Positions 26,527 through 33,898 of a DNA stretch of 38,814 bases are shown in pieces. The DNA lies in contig DATFKK010000039.1 in the NCBI GenBank assembly GCA_035268685.1, positions 1 through 38,814 of the forward strand, written 5' to 3'. Position 1 is the stretch's first letter, and the number at the start of each line of letters is the position of its first letter. The DNA is from Candidatus Krumholzibacteriia bacterium. GTDB lineage: Bacteria > Krumholzibacteriota > Krumholzibacteriia > JAJRXK01. The notes beneath the pieces are model-generated. The model was not told the DNA's origin. It ran no database searches and worked only from the letters and a program-made list of their open reading frames with translations. Both the position numbers and the translations under genes were made by a program.

Positions 26527-27706
26527 GAACGATCCGGGGAAGCGGGAAGTCCCAACGGTAGGCCCAGCCGTACTCGGCAACAAGCCCGCGCGCCGCATCG
26601 CGCTGCTGGCGGCGGGGCCGGTCGCCTGGGCGGCGAGCGCGGCCCTGGGATCGGCGGCACCGGGTCTCGTGGAGTCGCTCTACGGAGGTTCCCTCGGTGC
26701 CGCCGTGGGCTTCGCGCTGGCCCGCGCCACCGGCTGGATTCCCGTCTCGGTCGCCGAGGTCCTCCTGGCAGGCTTCGTCGTGGCCGAACTGGCCCGTCTG
26801 GCCGAGGGGCTGCGGCGATCGCCGCGTTCCCGCCGCCTGGCACGGGCAGTGGTCCTCGTGGCCCGCGATCTCAGCGTGGTCGTGGCTCTGTTCTACGTGG
26901 TGTGGGGGTTCCACTACGCGCGCCCCACCCTACCCGAGCGCGCGGGCTGGCCGACCCCCGAGGTCGACCTCGCGGGGCGCGTCGCCCTCGCCGAGGCTGC
27001 GGTCGACCGCGTCAACGCGCTGTACGTGCGCCTGCACGGCACCGAGGACGCCGGCCGTCCGACCGCTGCCCCGACCGATCTCGCCGCCCTGGACCGGGCG
27101 CTGGAGATCTCGTGGCGCGCGATCCCCGACCGTGTCGGTCTCCCCGAGACCGCGGGCTGGGACCGCGGACCGGTCAAACCCCTGCTGATCTCGCCGCTCC
27201 TGCACCGACTGGGACTGTCGGGGTTCTACTTCCCGTTCACCGGCGAGGCCAACGTCAACGACGACGTGCCGATCGTCCAGCGTGCCCGCGTGATGTCCCA
27301 CGAGAAGGCCCACCAGCGGGGTGTCGGTCCCGAGGACGAGGCGAACTTCCTGGGTTGGCTCGCCGCGGCCACGGCCGACCACCTGCACGCCCGCTACGCC
27401 GCCGCCAGCTTCGCGTCGCGCCAGCTCATCCGGACGCTGCCCGGCGAAGAGAGAGAGCGGCTGGTGGCGCGTCGGGTGGCGGGCGTCCAGCGCGACGTGA
27501 ACGACCTCTACGCCTACTGGGTGGCTGCACGCGGACCGGCGCGAACCCTGAGCCGCCGCGTCAACCACGCCTACCTGCGCAGCAACCGCGTCGCAGGCGG
27601 CGTGGACAGCTACGGCCGCAGCGTCCGTCTCCTGTTGGCCTACGCCGCGCTGCGCGGCGACCTGGACGTCGCAGCCGAACCGCCGACTCCTTCTGGACCC
27701 CGCTGA
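26525..27706 (+). CDS. DUF3810-family membrane protein with HExxH motif
   Basis: The 393-residue protein has about three membrane helices in the first 130 residues. The catalytic-looking domain contains GEANVNDDVP, then MSHEKAHQRGVGPEDEANFLGWLA. HEKAH at 259-263 with nearby Glu/Asn (EDEANF, 270-275) is the DUF3810 signature and matches a zinc-metallopeptidase site. The family is common in Bacteroidota and relatives; its substrate is not known to me. ATG 26525 is the only good start, although its ribosome site (GGATG) is weak. The aminotransferase follows after 14 bp. Confidence 0.78.
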   Translation: MNDPGKREVPTVGPAVLGNKPARRIALLAAGPVAWAASAALGSAAPGLVESLYGGSLGAAVGFALARATGWIPVSVAEVLLAGFVVAELARLAEGLRRSPRSRRLARAVVLVARDLSVVVALFYVVWGFHYARPTLPERAGWPTPEVDLAGRVALAEAAVDRVNALYVRLHGTEDAGRPTAAPTDLAALDRALEISWRAIPDRVGLPETAGWDRGPVKPLLISPLLHRLGLSGFYFPFTGEANVNDDVPIVQRARVMSHEKAHQRGVGPEDEANFLGWLAAATADHLHARYAAASFASRQLIRTLPGEERERLVARRVAGVQRDVNDLYAYWVAARGPARTLSRRVNHAYLRSNRVAGGVDSYGRSVRLLLAYAALRGDLDVAAEPPTPSGPR

Positions 27707-27720
27707 ACCCCGGAGATCCA

Positions 27721-28887
27721 ATGCCCCGTGCACCGCAAACGGCCGCTCGCCTCGAGGGAATCGGAGGCTCGGTCTTCGAGCGCCTCCTCCCACGCATCCG
27801 CGAACGGACTCCGCGACCGACCCGACTCCACATCGGCGACGCCGCCGACCCACCCGCCTACGAACTTCCCTTGGACCCGGACTTCCGCGAGGATCGCGCC
27901 CACTGGTTCCAGTACCCCAACACCGCCGGGATCGGGCGACTGCGCCGGGCGCTCGCCGACCACCACCGCAGCGTGCACGGTCTCGACACCGAACCCGATC
28001 AGATTCTCGTGACGAGCGGTGCGACGAATGCCCTGTCGTCGGCGCTGCAGGCGCTGGTCGACCCGGGGGACGAAGTGATCGTCCCGACCCCCTCCTGGCC
28101 CTTCTTCCGGGGCATGGTGCGCATGTCCGGTGGCGTGGTCCGCGAGGTCCCCTTCTACACCACCGAGGTCCGCACCGACGGCCTGCAGCGGATCGAGGCC
28201 ACGATCGGCGAGCGAACCGCGGCTCTGTACCTGAACACGCCGAACAATCCTTCGTCACGCGTGCTCGACGCGGCCACCCGACGAGCGATCCTCGAGATCG
28301 CCGAGCGCCACGACCTGTGGGTGATCAGCGACGAGGCCTATGACGGCATGGCCTACGACGGACGGGCCACGCATCCGCTGTCCCTGTACTCCGCACGGCC
28401 CGAGAACGTCCTGTCGGTCTACACATTCTCCAAGATCTTCCGGTTCGCCGGCCTGCGCCTGGGCTGGATCCGGGCCGCCGCGCCGGTGATCCGGTCGGTG
28501 GACCGTGCCCTCGTCCACTCGGTCTACTCGGCGTCGTCCCTGGCGCAGGAACTCGTTCTGGACCCGGTGCGGCAGTTCACACGCTGGTCCGCCGGGGTCT
28601 CCGCCGACCTGCAGTCGCGCCGCGACCTGTTCCTGGGGACGCTCGACCTTCCGGTGGAGCCGTGCGAGGGGACGTACTTCGCGTTCCTCGACGCCGCACC
28701 TTTCTGCCGCCGTGGGCGCAACCCCGAAGACCTGATCGTCGAATGCCTGGACGCGGGGGTGCTGGTCGCGCCGGGTAGCGACTTCGGCACCGACTACGGA
28801 TCCTGGATCCGTGCCTGTTTCGCCGCCGAGTCGCGGGACGCGGTCGAGGACGCCGCCCGGCGCCTGCGCCGGGTCCTGGCGGGCTGA
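27721..28887 (+). CDS. Class I/II PLP aminotransferase, possibly aromatic
   Basis: The 388-residue protein is a fold-type I aminotransferase. YLNTPNNPSSR holds Asn176, VISDEAYDGMAYDG holds Asp204 and Tyr207, and SVYTFSKIFRFAGLRLGWI holds the PLP Lys238. QILVTSGATNALSSAL supplies the cofactor phosphate loop. Families with this pattern include aspartate, aromatic and kynurenine aminotransferases. Its position 1.7 kb after hmgA makes a tyrosine-to-hydroxyphenylpyruvate role attractive, which would complete the pathway start, but sequence alone does not fix the substrate. ATG 27721 has GGAG five bases upstream. Confidence 0.85.
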   Translation: MPRAPQTAARLEGIGGSVFERLLPRIRERTPRPTRLHIGDAADPPAYELPLDPDFREDRAHWFQYPNTAGIGRLRRALADHHRSVHGLDTEPDQILVTSGATNALSSALQALVDPGDEVIVPTPSWPFFRGMVRMSGGVVREVPFYTTEVRTDGLQRIEATIGERTAALYLNTPNNPSSRVLDAATRRAILEIAERHDLWVISDEAYDGMAYDGRATHPLSLYSARPENVLSVYTFSKIFRFAGLRLGWIRAAAPVIRSVDRALVHSVYSASSLAQELVLDPVRQFTRWSAGVSADLQSRRDLFLGTLDLPVEPCEGTYFAFLDAAPFCRRGRNPEDLIVECLDAGVLVAPGSDFGTDYGSWIRACFAAESRDAVEDAARRLRRVLAG

Positions 28888-28906
28888 GGCCGGTCGATCC
28901 CGCGCA

Positions 28907-28919
28907 CTCCTCCCAGGAG
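28907..28919 (+). promoter_or_regulatory. Possible ribosome-site hairpin before LON-domain gene
   Basis: CTCCT (28907-28911) can pair with AGGAG (28915-28919) across a three-base loop. AGGAG is the ribosome site of the next GTG-started gene, so the short stem could hide it and lower translation. Confidence 0.35.
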
Positions 28920-28926
28920 GTCTGCC

Positions 28927-29520
28927 GTGACCCACATGATCGCCCCCGTGTTCCCGCTGCCCTCCTACTTCCTGTTCCCGGGGGCCGCCTCGCCGCTGCG
29001 CGTCTTCGAGCCCCGCTACCGGCAGATGGTCGAGGACCTCCTCGACGGACCCGGGCGCCTGGTGATGGCCTGCGTCGATCCCGCGCACGTCCACGAAATG
29101 GCCAGCGACCCGCCGGTCCTCGACACCGGCGGACTGGGCGAGATCGCGCGCCACCGGCGGCTGCCCAATGGCGAGTACCTGATCTGGGTCGTCGGCCTCG
29201 GCCGGGTCCGGATCGAGGAGGTCGAGTCCGACCGGCTGTACCGCCGGGCGAAGGCCCACCTGCTGGAAGATGACGACGAAGAGGCGGAGATCGCGGACCT
29301 CGGACTGTCGCTGCAGCTCCGCGATGCGATCGCCGAGCACAGCGAAGAGGATCTGGAGCTTCCGGACGAAGCACCCATCGGCTTCCTGGCCGACGTGCTG
29401 GCCCAGTGCCTGCCCCTCCCGGTTCCGCGGCTTCGCGAGTGCTTCGAGGAGCTCGATCCCCGACGGCGGGCCGACCTCGTGCTCGACGAACACCGCCTGC
29501 GTGGCACGTCGCCCGAGTGA
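28927..29520 (+). CDS. LON substrate-binding-domain protein
   Basis: The 197-residue protein is a stand-alone LON N-terminal (PUA-like) domain without the AAA or protease parts. Diagnostic pieces are VFPLPSYFLFPGAASPLRVFEPRYRQMVEDLL and the later TGGLGEIARHRRLPNGEYLIWVVGLGRVRI. Free-standing copies are widespread and probably bind misfolded or specific peptides; no enzymatic residues are present. The GTG start has a very strong AGGAGG site. A promoter for the regulator gene lies after its stop. Confidence 0.87.
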   Translation: MTHMIAPVFPLPSYFLFPGAASPLRVFEPRYRQMVEDLLDGPGRLVMACVDPAHVHEMASDPPVLDTGGLGEIARHRRLPNGEYLIWVVGLGRVRIEEVESDRLYRRAKAHLLEDDDEEAEIADLGLSLQLRDAIAEHSEEDLELPDEAPIGFLADVLAQCLPLPVPRLRECFEELDPRRRADLVLDEHRLRGTSPE

Positions 29521-29574
29521 AGCACGGCGAGACCAGTGCAGCCGGGATTCCGCCGGTACAGAGGTGATTCGCAC

Positions 29575-29603
29575 TTCGTCGGATTCCTGTCGGGTGCTAG
29601 ACT
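29575..29603 (+). promoter_or_regulatory. Extended -10 promoter for the CarH-like regulator
   Basis: TGCTAGACT (29595-29603) is an extended -10 with TAGACT at 29598-29603; a weak TTCGTC lies 17 bp upstream. The start site near 29610 supports TTG 29668 rather than the earlier GTG 29536 as the translation start. Confidence 0.5.
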
Positions 29604-29629
29604 CGCCGGAATCTCGAAAATCACCATCC

Positions 29630-29647
29630 GTTCCGGCTGTTCCGGCC
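29630..29647. repeat. Tandem 9-bp repeat in the regulator leader
   Basis: GTTCCGGCT (29630-29638) is followed at once by GTTCCGGCC (29639-29647). A back-to-back repeat 20-37 bp past the proposed start site could be a self-regulatory binding site for the adjacent MerR-type protein. This is unproven. Confidence 0.35.
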
Positions 29648-29667
29648 CCGTCCCGGCAGGTCCTCCG

Positions 29668-30663
29668 TTGAACGACGATCGTCTTCGCCCCCGGCATCCG
29701 ATCCAGGTCGCCGCCCGCCGTGCCGGCCTGAACCCCGCCCTCCTCCGTGCCTGGGAACGCCGCTACCAGGCGGTCCGTCCCTCGCGCAGCGAGACCCGGC
29801 AACGCCTCTATTCCGACCAGGACGTCGAGCGTCTCCGCCGTCTGCGGATCGTGACCGACGCGGGACGTCGGATCAGCGAGGTCGCCGCGCTCGGCGACGA
29901 GCAACTGGCTGCCCTCCTGACCGAGGACGCCGTCCAGCACCGGGCCCTGACCCCGGCCGGGGTTCCGGGTCGACCCTCGCTCGAGCAGCTGCTCGGACGC
30001 GCTCGCGCGCGCGTCCGCGACCGCGACGAGCGCGGCCTCCGCCGCGAGCTCGAACGCGCCGTTCTTCTCTACGATCCGCTGCTGTTCCTCGACGAGGTAC
30101 TCGGCGCGCTCGTGGAGCGCGGGGGATCTGCGTGGGCCGACCGCACCCTCGACCCGAGCCACGAGCACGTCACCAGCATCGTCGTCCGGACCCTGCTGGA
30201 AGACCTTCTGGTGCGCCTCCAGCCCGATCACCCGCGAGCACGGGTCGCCGTGGCCGTCCCTGCCGGCGAGCGTCACGAACTCGGCGGATTCGCGCTCTCG
30301 GTGGCCCTGGCGGTGTGCGGCTGCGACGGCCTGCGCCTCGGAGCCGAACTGCCCCCGAACACGATCGTCCGCCTCGCCCACGAGCAGTCCGTGGAGGCGG
30401 TCGCCCTCTCCGTGACGTGGGAGGGCGACACCCGCCGTCTCGAAGAGGAGCTCCTCGATCTGCGCCGGGCGCTGGACCCTTCCGTCCAGATGATCGTCGG
30501 GGGATGGGGCAGTCGGCGTCTCGAGCGGGTGATCGAGCGGATCGGCGCCGTCGCTCCGACCCGGCTGCAGGAGCTGCCCCGGGCGATCGATCGTATGCTG
30601 GACCATGCCCAGGAACGCCGCCCCCGTCGCGACGAGTTCGATGACCAATCCATCGCCAGCTGA
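29668..30663 (+). CDS. carH: CarH-like B12-dependent photoreceptor transcription regulator (MerR type)
   Basis: The 331-residue protein has a MerR-type DNA-binding domain (about 10-75; LLRAWERRYQAVRPSRSETRQRLYS). A helical B12-capping domain holds W156 and, nine residues later, E166-H167: the W-x9-EH motif of CarH. A Rossmann B12-binding domain follows, with the ExHxxG motif at Glu201, His203 and Gly206. CarH uses adenosylcobalamin to repress genes in the dark and releases DNA in light. The residue after the Trp is Ala157, where Thermus CarH has the second light-state His ligand, so light chemistry may differ. The start is TTG 29668, which fits the promoter; GTG 29536 precedes it. Confidence 0.85.
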   Translation: MNDDRLRPRHPIQVAARRAGLNPALLRAWERRYQAVRPSRSETRQRLYSDQDVERLRRLRIVTDAGRRISEVAALGDEQLAALLTEDAVQHRALTPAGVPGRPSLEQLLGRARARVRDRDERGLRRELERAVLLYDPLLFLDEVLGALVERGGSAWADRTLDPSHEHVTSIVVRTLLEDLLVRLQPDHPRARVAVAVPAGERHELGGFALSVALAVCGCDGLRLGAELPPNTIVRLAHEQSVEAVALSVTWEGDTRRLEEELLDLRRALDPSVQMIVGGWGSRRLERVIERIGAVAPTRLQELPRAIDRMLDHAQERRPRRDEFDDQSIAS

Positions 30664-31099
30664 TCCCCTCGGCCAGCATGCGATCGCATTCTTCAGGGCC
30701 CTGTCGGTTCACCGCCTCGACCTCGTCGACGATTTCTACGCCGTCGACGTCCACTTCGAGGATCCCATGGTGAGCCTCGACGGCCGCGACCGGATGCGCT
30801 CCTATTACGCACAGGTCTACCGCAACGACCCGGCCCTGCGCTGGGAATTCCCCGAGGTGATCGGCGATCCCCCCTCCCGATCGCGCGGTATGGTCTGGAT
30901 CATGCACATGCAGGTCGACGGCCTGAACGGGGGCCGGCCGATCTCGGTGCCGGGAATGTCGCGGCTGATCTTCGACGACGACGATCGCTGCATCTTCCAC
31001 CGGGACTACTTCGACATGGGAGCCTTCGTGTACGAGAACGTGCCCGTGCTCCGCAACGTCGTGGGCTACGTGAAGAAGAAGCTGCACGGCGAGTTCTGA
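30641..31099 (+). CDS. NTF2/SnoaL-like small protein
   Basis: The 152-residue protein has a nuclear transport factor 2 fold. LGQHAIAFFRALSVHRLDLVDDFYAVDVHFEDPMVSLDGRDRMRSYYAQVY is typical of the SnoaL/DUF2358-like group. Such folds serve as isomerases, hydrolases or binding proteins; the active residues are not clear enough to choose. It overlaps the CarH gene by 23 bp (or 59 bp if ATG 30605 is used; neither has a strong ribosome site). NTF2-like genes often accompany LitR/CarH regulators in light-induced clusters, which fits this context. Confidence 0.75.
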   Translation: MTNPSPADPLGQHAIAFFRALSVHRLDLVDDFYAVDVHFEDPMVSLDGRDRMRSYYAQVYRNDPALRWEFPEVIGDPPSRSRGMVWIMHMQVDGLNGGRPISVPGMSRLIFDDDDRCIFHRDYFDMGAFVYENVPVLRNVVGYVKKKLHGEF

Positions 31100-31109
31100 C
31101 GGGACCACC

Positions 31110-32189
31110 ATGACCCGACGCCCCGCACACAGCCTGCGGGCCGTGCTGGCCCGATGCATGGGACTCCCCGGCGCCCAACCCTGGGTCGATGCCGCGACGA
31201 TCGAACTCGCGACGTCCCTGGGACTTGCCGCGGTCACCGCCCACGCCGTGACGACGGGCGCCGCACGCGCCGGTGCCGGTGGGCGTTGGACCGAACGTCT
31301 GGTTCGCGCCGCGGCCCGGGAACAGGCCCTCGTGCTCGCGAGCGAGGACGAGGCGTCGCGCGTGGTCGCACGGTTGCACGGCGCGGGCATCCCGAGCATC
31401 GCGCTCAAGGGGCTGGCCTCGAACGCCGTGGTGCACGCCCCGCACGGCTGGTGCCGCGCACCCGGCGACGTCGACCTGCTCGTGCCCGGGTCCCGTGCGG
31501 ACGAAGCCCGCGCCCTCTTCGCCGCAGACCCCGCCTACGCGGCCGTGGAGGACCTCGAGGCGGAGTTCTACGAGAACCACCACCACCTGCAACCCTTCGT
31601 GCGGCGCGATCGTGCCGCGACGCCGATCGAACTCCACCGCCGGATCTCCGGCGTGACCACCGGCGACGTCCGGATCGACCACGAGGGTTGTTGGGCCCGC
31701 GCCGTTGCCCATCCGTCGCTCGGACCGGGCGCGCTGCGCCTCGACGACGTCGACCAGTGCCTCGCCACGATCATCCACATCGACCGTGACGACGCCTACA
31801 TGCGCCGCGCACGTCAACTCCTGGACCTGGCCCTGTGGTGGGAACGCTGCGCGGACCGCCGCGAAGATCTCTGGGCCCGCGCCGAACGGTGGAACGCCAC
31901 GTCGACGGTCGAGCGCGCGCTGACCGTTCTGGACGCCTTCCTGGGCGGATCAAGGACGACTGGACGCCACGACGCCACGGCACCGAGCCGCGGGACCCGC
32001 CTGTGGCGAATGCTGGCCCTGGATTCGGTGACCTTCGCCGATCGCCGATCCGTGTTCCCCGGCTGGTACCGGAATGCGGTGCTTCGCGCATTGATCCACG
32101 AACAGGACCCGGGGAGGGTCCTGTCGCGGATCGTTCGCCCTGTTCTCGGAGGCCCGCCCTGGGACCGAGGCGAGCCGGGCGCTGCCTAG
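31110..32189 (+). CDS. NTP_transf_5-family nucleotidyltransferase
   Basis: The 359-residue protein matches the uncharacterised nucleotidyltransferases found in lasso-peptide and HPr-rel-A clusters. GIPSIALKGLASNAVVHAP is followed by CRAPGDVDLLVPG, placing the catalytic Asp pair at 120 and 122. YENHHHLQPFVRRDRAATPIELHRRISG holds further conserved His residues. DRDDAYMRRARQLLDLALW follows. It begins 10 bp after the NTF2 gene, so it may be co-transcribed with the B12 regulator. Its stop overlaps the stop of the opposing 45-residue peptide gene (CTAG, 32186-32189). Its likely substrate is an adjacent peptide or small molecule; this is inferred. Confidence 0.82.
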   Translation: MTRRPAHSLRAVLARCMGLPGAQPWVDAATIELATSLGLAAVTAHAVTTGAARAGAGGRWTERLVRAAAREQALVLASEDEASRVVARLHGAGIPSIALKGLASNAVVHAPHGWCRAPGDVDLLVPGSRADEARALFAADPAYAAVEDLEAEFYENHHHLQPFVRRDRAATPIELHRRISGVTTGDVRIDHEGCWARAVAHPSLGPGALRLDDVDQCLATIIHIDRDDAYMRRARQLLDLALWWERCADRREDLWARAERWNATSTVERALTVLDAFLGGSRTTGRHDATAPSRGTRLWRMLALDSVTFADRRSVFPGWYRNAVLRALIHEQDPGRVLSRIVRPVLGGPPWDRGEPGAA

Positions 32190-32323
32190 GGCATGTGCCA
32201 GAAGAGCTTACGCCCTTCTCGCGAACCGGACCCACTGGCGTCGAAACCGGTGTAGAGGGTGATCTCCTTGAGATCCTCGCGCGCAATGATGGCGGGTGTC
32301 TCGTAGGTCTTCTTCGGCTGCAT
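32186..32323 (-). CDS. Candidate RiPP precursor peptide with lasso-type leader
   Basis: This 45-residue peptide, MQPKKTYETPAI..., lies in the same-strand cluster with B1, B2 and kinase genes. AGGAG stands eight bases before ATG 32323. The leader holds Tyr7-x-x-Pro10 and Ile12, and Thr22 falls at the same distance from that Pro as the conserved Thr(-2) of lasso leaders (12 residues in lariatin). That puts the core start at Tyr24. The core then reads YTGFDASGSGS, continues REGRK and ends LFWHMP. Asp/Glu occur at core positions 5 and 13 only, not 7-9, so the classical lasso ring is not predicted. Ser30, 32 and 34 are candidate kinase sites. It may be another peptide class; as a gene it is well supported by its ribosome site and context. 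Confidence 0.7.
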   Translation of the reverse strand: MQPKKTYETPAIIAREDLKEITLYTGFDASGSGSREGRKLFWHMP

Positions 32324-32404
32324 CTGTACAACTCCTGGCGTCAGGACCCGATTCGAGCCCGGCGCGTGTTCTGGACCGCGCGGGAGCCACGATCTACACC
32401 CCGG

Positions 32405-32410
32405 AGTATA
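32405..32410 (-). promoter_or_regulatory. -10 element for the peptide gene
   Basis: Read on the minus strand this is TATACT, the best -10 in the region, 82 bp before the peptide start. The -35 is poor (CGGCGT at 17 bp). It suggests separate, stronger transcription of the peptide. Confidence 0.5.
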
Positions 32411-32417
32411 CCGGATC

Positions 32418-32438
32418 CTGCCGGCGAACGCCGGGCAG
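32418..32438 (-). terminator. Hairpin after the kinase gene
   Basis: CTGCC plus GGC pair with GCC plus GGCAG around GTTC (minus strand) with one bulged C, 22 bp past the kinase stop. It could end or weaken transcripts from upstream so that the peptide relies on its own promoter. No T tract follows. Confidence 0.4.
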
Positions 32439-32460
32439 AATTCACGTTCGACCGTCGATT

Positions 32461-33468
32461 TTACAGTCGTGTCGCAGGTTTCCCGTCGGCCCCGCCGGCG
32501 GACGCCCCCGCGAGAGCACACAGGCGATCCGTGGCCTCCACGAGGTCCGCGCCGACGAGGAGCCGGTGGCACGCAGCGGTCTCGCAGACTCCCGCCAGCA
32601 GATCGAACTGGCGCCGCGACGTAGCGCGCTCGCTGGGCACGAGACTCTGCTTGAGCAGTCGGCTGAGCGCGTCGCTTGGTGAAAGTCCATCGCAAATCGA
32701 CGTGTCGGCATCGTGGATCCGGGGGAACACGATCCACCGGACGCGTGCCGTTTCGACGGGAGTGAGCCCCTCGACGGCGTGCACGGGCAAGAACCACTTC
32801 CCGGCACCGGCTCGACGCTCCGCGCGCGACCTCGACGCCGGCGGCAGCAGGGCCTCGAGCGTGGGGTCGGTGAGGTGCAGCGGCGACCAGCGCGCCCCGA
32901 CCACCGGCACGCTCTCGTCCCCAGCGCCGTCGAGATAGCAGGTGTCATCGCCCAGGAATCCCCATCCCCGGAGGGCCATGGCGAGGCTCAGGGTGGTCTT
33001 CCCGGAACCCGACGCACCGCACAGGAGCATGGCGTCGCCGCCGGCCGTGACGGCCCCCGCGTGGACGGAATACAGGGAGCGTGCCTTCAGCAGCTCCACC
33101 ACCACCGGATCGAGCAGTCGGTGTCCCGGGAGCCAGGCGTGCGCCTCCACACCCTCGTCGAGGTGGACCCTGGCGGTACCGGTCTCGGGCTCGACCCTGG
33201 CCCATCCCACGCCGTCGGACTCGATCACCAGGGCTCCGTCCGTCGCGGCGGAGAAGCGCGTCCCGTCGGCGGCCACACCGAGCGAAGCACCGCGCGGGGG
33301 CTTCGCGGTGCCGAGGCCGTGCGCGATCTCGATCTCGAGATCCGGTGCCTCCGGTCCGCCGGGCGCACGATGGGCCGCAAAGATCTCGTCGAGCACTCTC
33401 GCCGAGCCCTCGTCGCGTGCGGTGACGGCGAGGCGTCGACCGTGGATCCGGTAGTCGCATCGATTCAC
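32461..33468 (-). CDS. HPr kinase-like serine kinase of a lasso/HPr-rel-type cluster
   Basis: The 335-residue protein has an HPrK/P-type fold. LYSVHAGAVTAGGDAMLLCGASGSGKTTLSLAMA supplies a conserved His near 136 and a Walker A loop (151-158), and WGFLGDDTCYL gives the following Asp pair near 174-175. In lasso clusters such kinases (PadeK type) phosphorylate the C-terminal Ser of the precursor; here the peptide ends in Pro, so an internal Ser/Thr is the candidate. HprK-related kinases also occur with PqqD-like proteins in exopolysaccharide-linked HPr-rel systems. The GTG start overlaps the B2 stop (GTGA). Confidence 0.85.
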   Translation of the reverse strand: MNRCDYRIHGRRLAVTARDEGSARVLDEIFAAHRAPGGPEAPDLEIEIAHGLGTAKPPRGASLGVAADGTRFSAATDGALVIESDGVGWARVEPETGTARVHLDEGVEAHAWLPGHRLLDPVVVELLKARSLYSVHAGAVTAGGDAMLLCGASGSGKTTLSLAMALRGWGFLGDDTCYLDGAGDESVPVVGARWSPLHLTDPTLEALLPPASRSRAERRAGAGKWFLPVHAVEGLTPVETARVRWIVFPRIHDADTSICDGLSPSDALSRLLKQSLVPSERATSRRQFDLLAGVCETAACHRLLVGADLVEATDRLCALAGASAGGADGKPATRL

Positions 33469-33863
33469 GGCAGTCGCTCCCCTTCACGCGCCGGAGTGCG
33501 CAGGAATTCCTCGTAGTCCTCGGTCTTGCCCTCGGGTTCTCCGAAGGGCGCTCCATCGATCTCGACCCAGGCGTGTCCCCGCTCCAGATGCCCGCGGAAC
33601 CGGACCCCGATCACGAGATCGGCGTCGTGTCCGTGATGGCGGAGCATGCGCGCCAGGCCGTAGGCACGTACGAGACAGGCGTCGCCCCGAAGGCGTCCGA
33701 GTGCTCGGCGGTAGGCACGGTGCACCGCCGCCGCAGACGCCCGGCGCCGTCCGGGAGACGTCGCGTCGAGACTCGACACGATCTCGCGGGCGCTCGAGCG
33801 GGCCACCCGTCGGCGGGCGCCCCACAGGTGCCAGAGTGCCTCGAGTTCGAGCATCAGACGCAA
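33465..33863 (-). CDS. Lasso B2-type transglutaminase-fold leader peptidase
   Basis: The 132-residue protein matches lasso peptide biosynthesis B2 proteins, which are cysteine proteases of transglutaminase fold that remove the leader. ALWHLWGARRRVARSSA opens it. The triad is Cys63 (GDACLVRAYGLARMLR), His97 (ERGHAWVEIDG) and Asp103. GVRFRGHLERGHAWVE is close to the family consensus. The start is TTG 33863 with AGGG about eight bases upstream; ATG 33854 is an alternative without a ribosome site. It is coupled to the kinase by a GTGA overlap and follows the RRE gene by 35 bp. Confidence 0.85.
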   Translation of the reverse strand: MRLMLELEALWHLWGARRRVARSSAREIVSSLDATSPGRRRASAAAVHRAYRRALGRLRGDACLVRAYGLARMLRHHGHDADLVIGVRFRGHLERGHAWVEIDGAPFGEPEGKTEDYEEFLRTPAREGERLP

Positions 33864-33898
33864 TGCGACCGCCCTGCGAGCGCCGCCCCTCGCCCGCG

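Noticed and set aside
28255-30648. Minus-strand frame of nearly 800 codons
   Set aside because: It is the antisense shadow of the aminotransferase, LON and regulator genes, which have clear motifs and ribosome sites.
32186-32323. Classical lasso peptide call for the 45-residue peptide
   Set aside because: The leader fits, but the register-defined core has no acidic residue at 7-9 and no cyclase gene is present, so I report it as lasso-like only.
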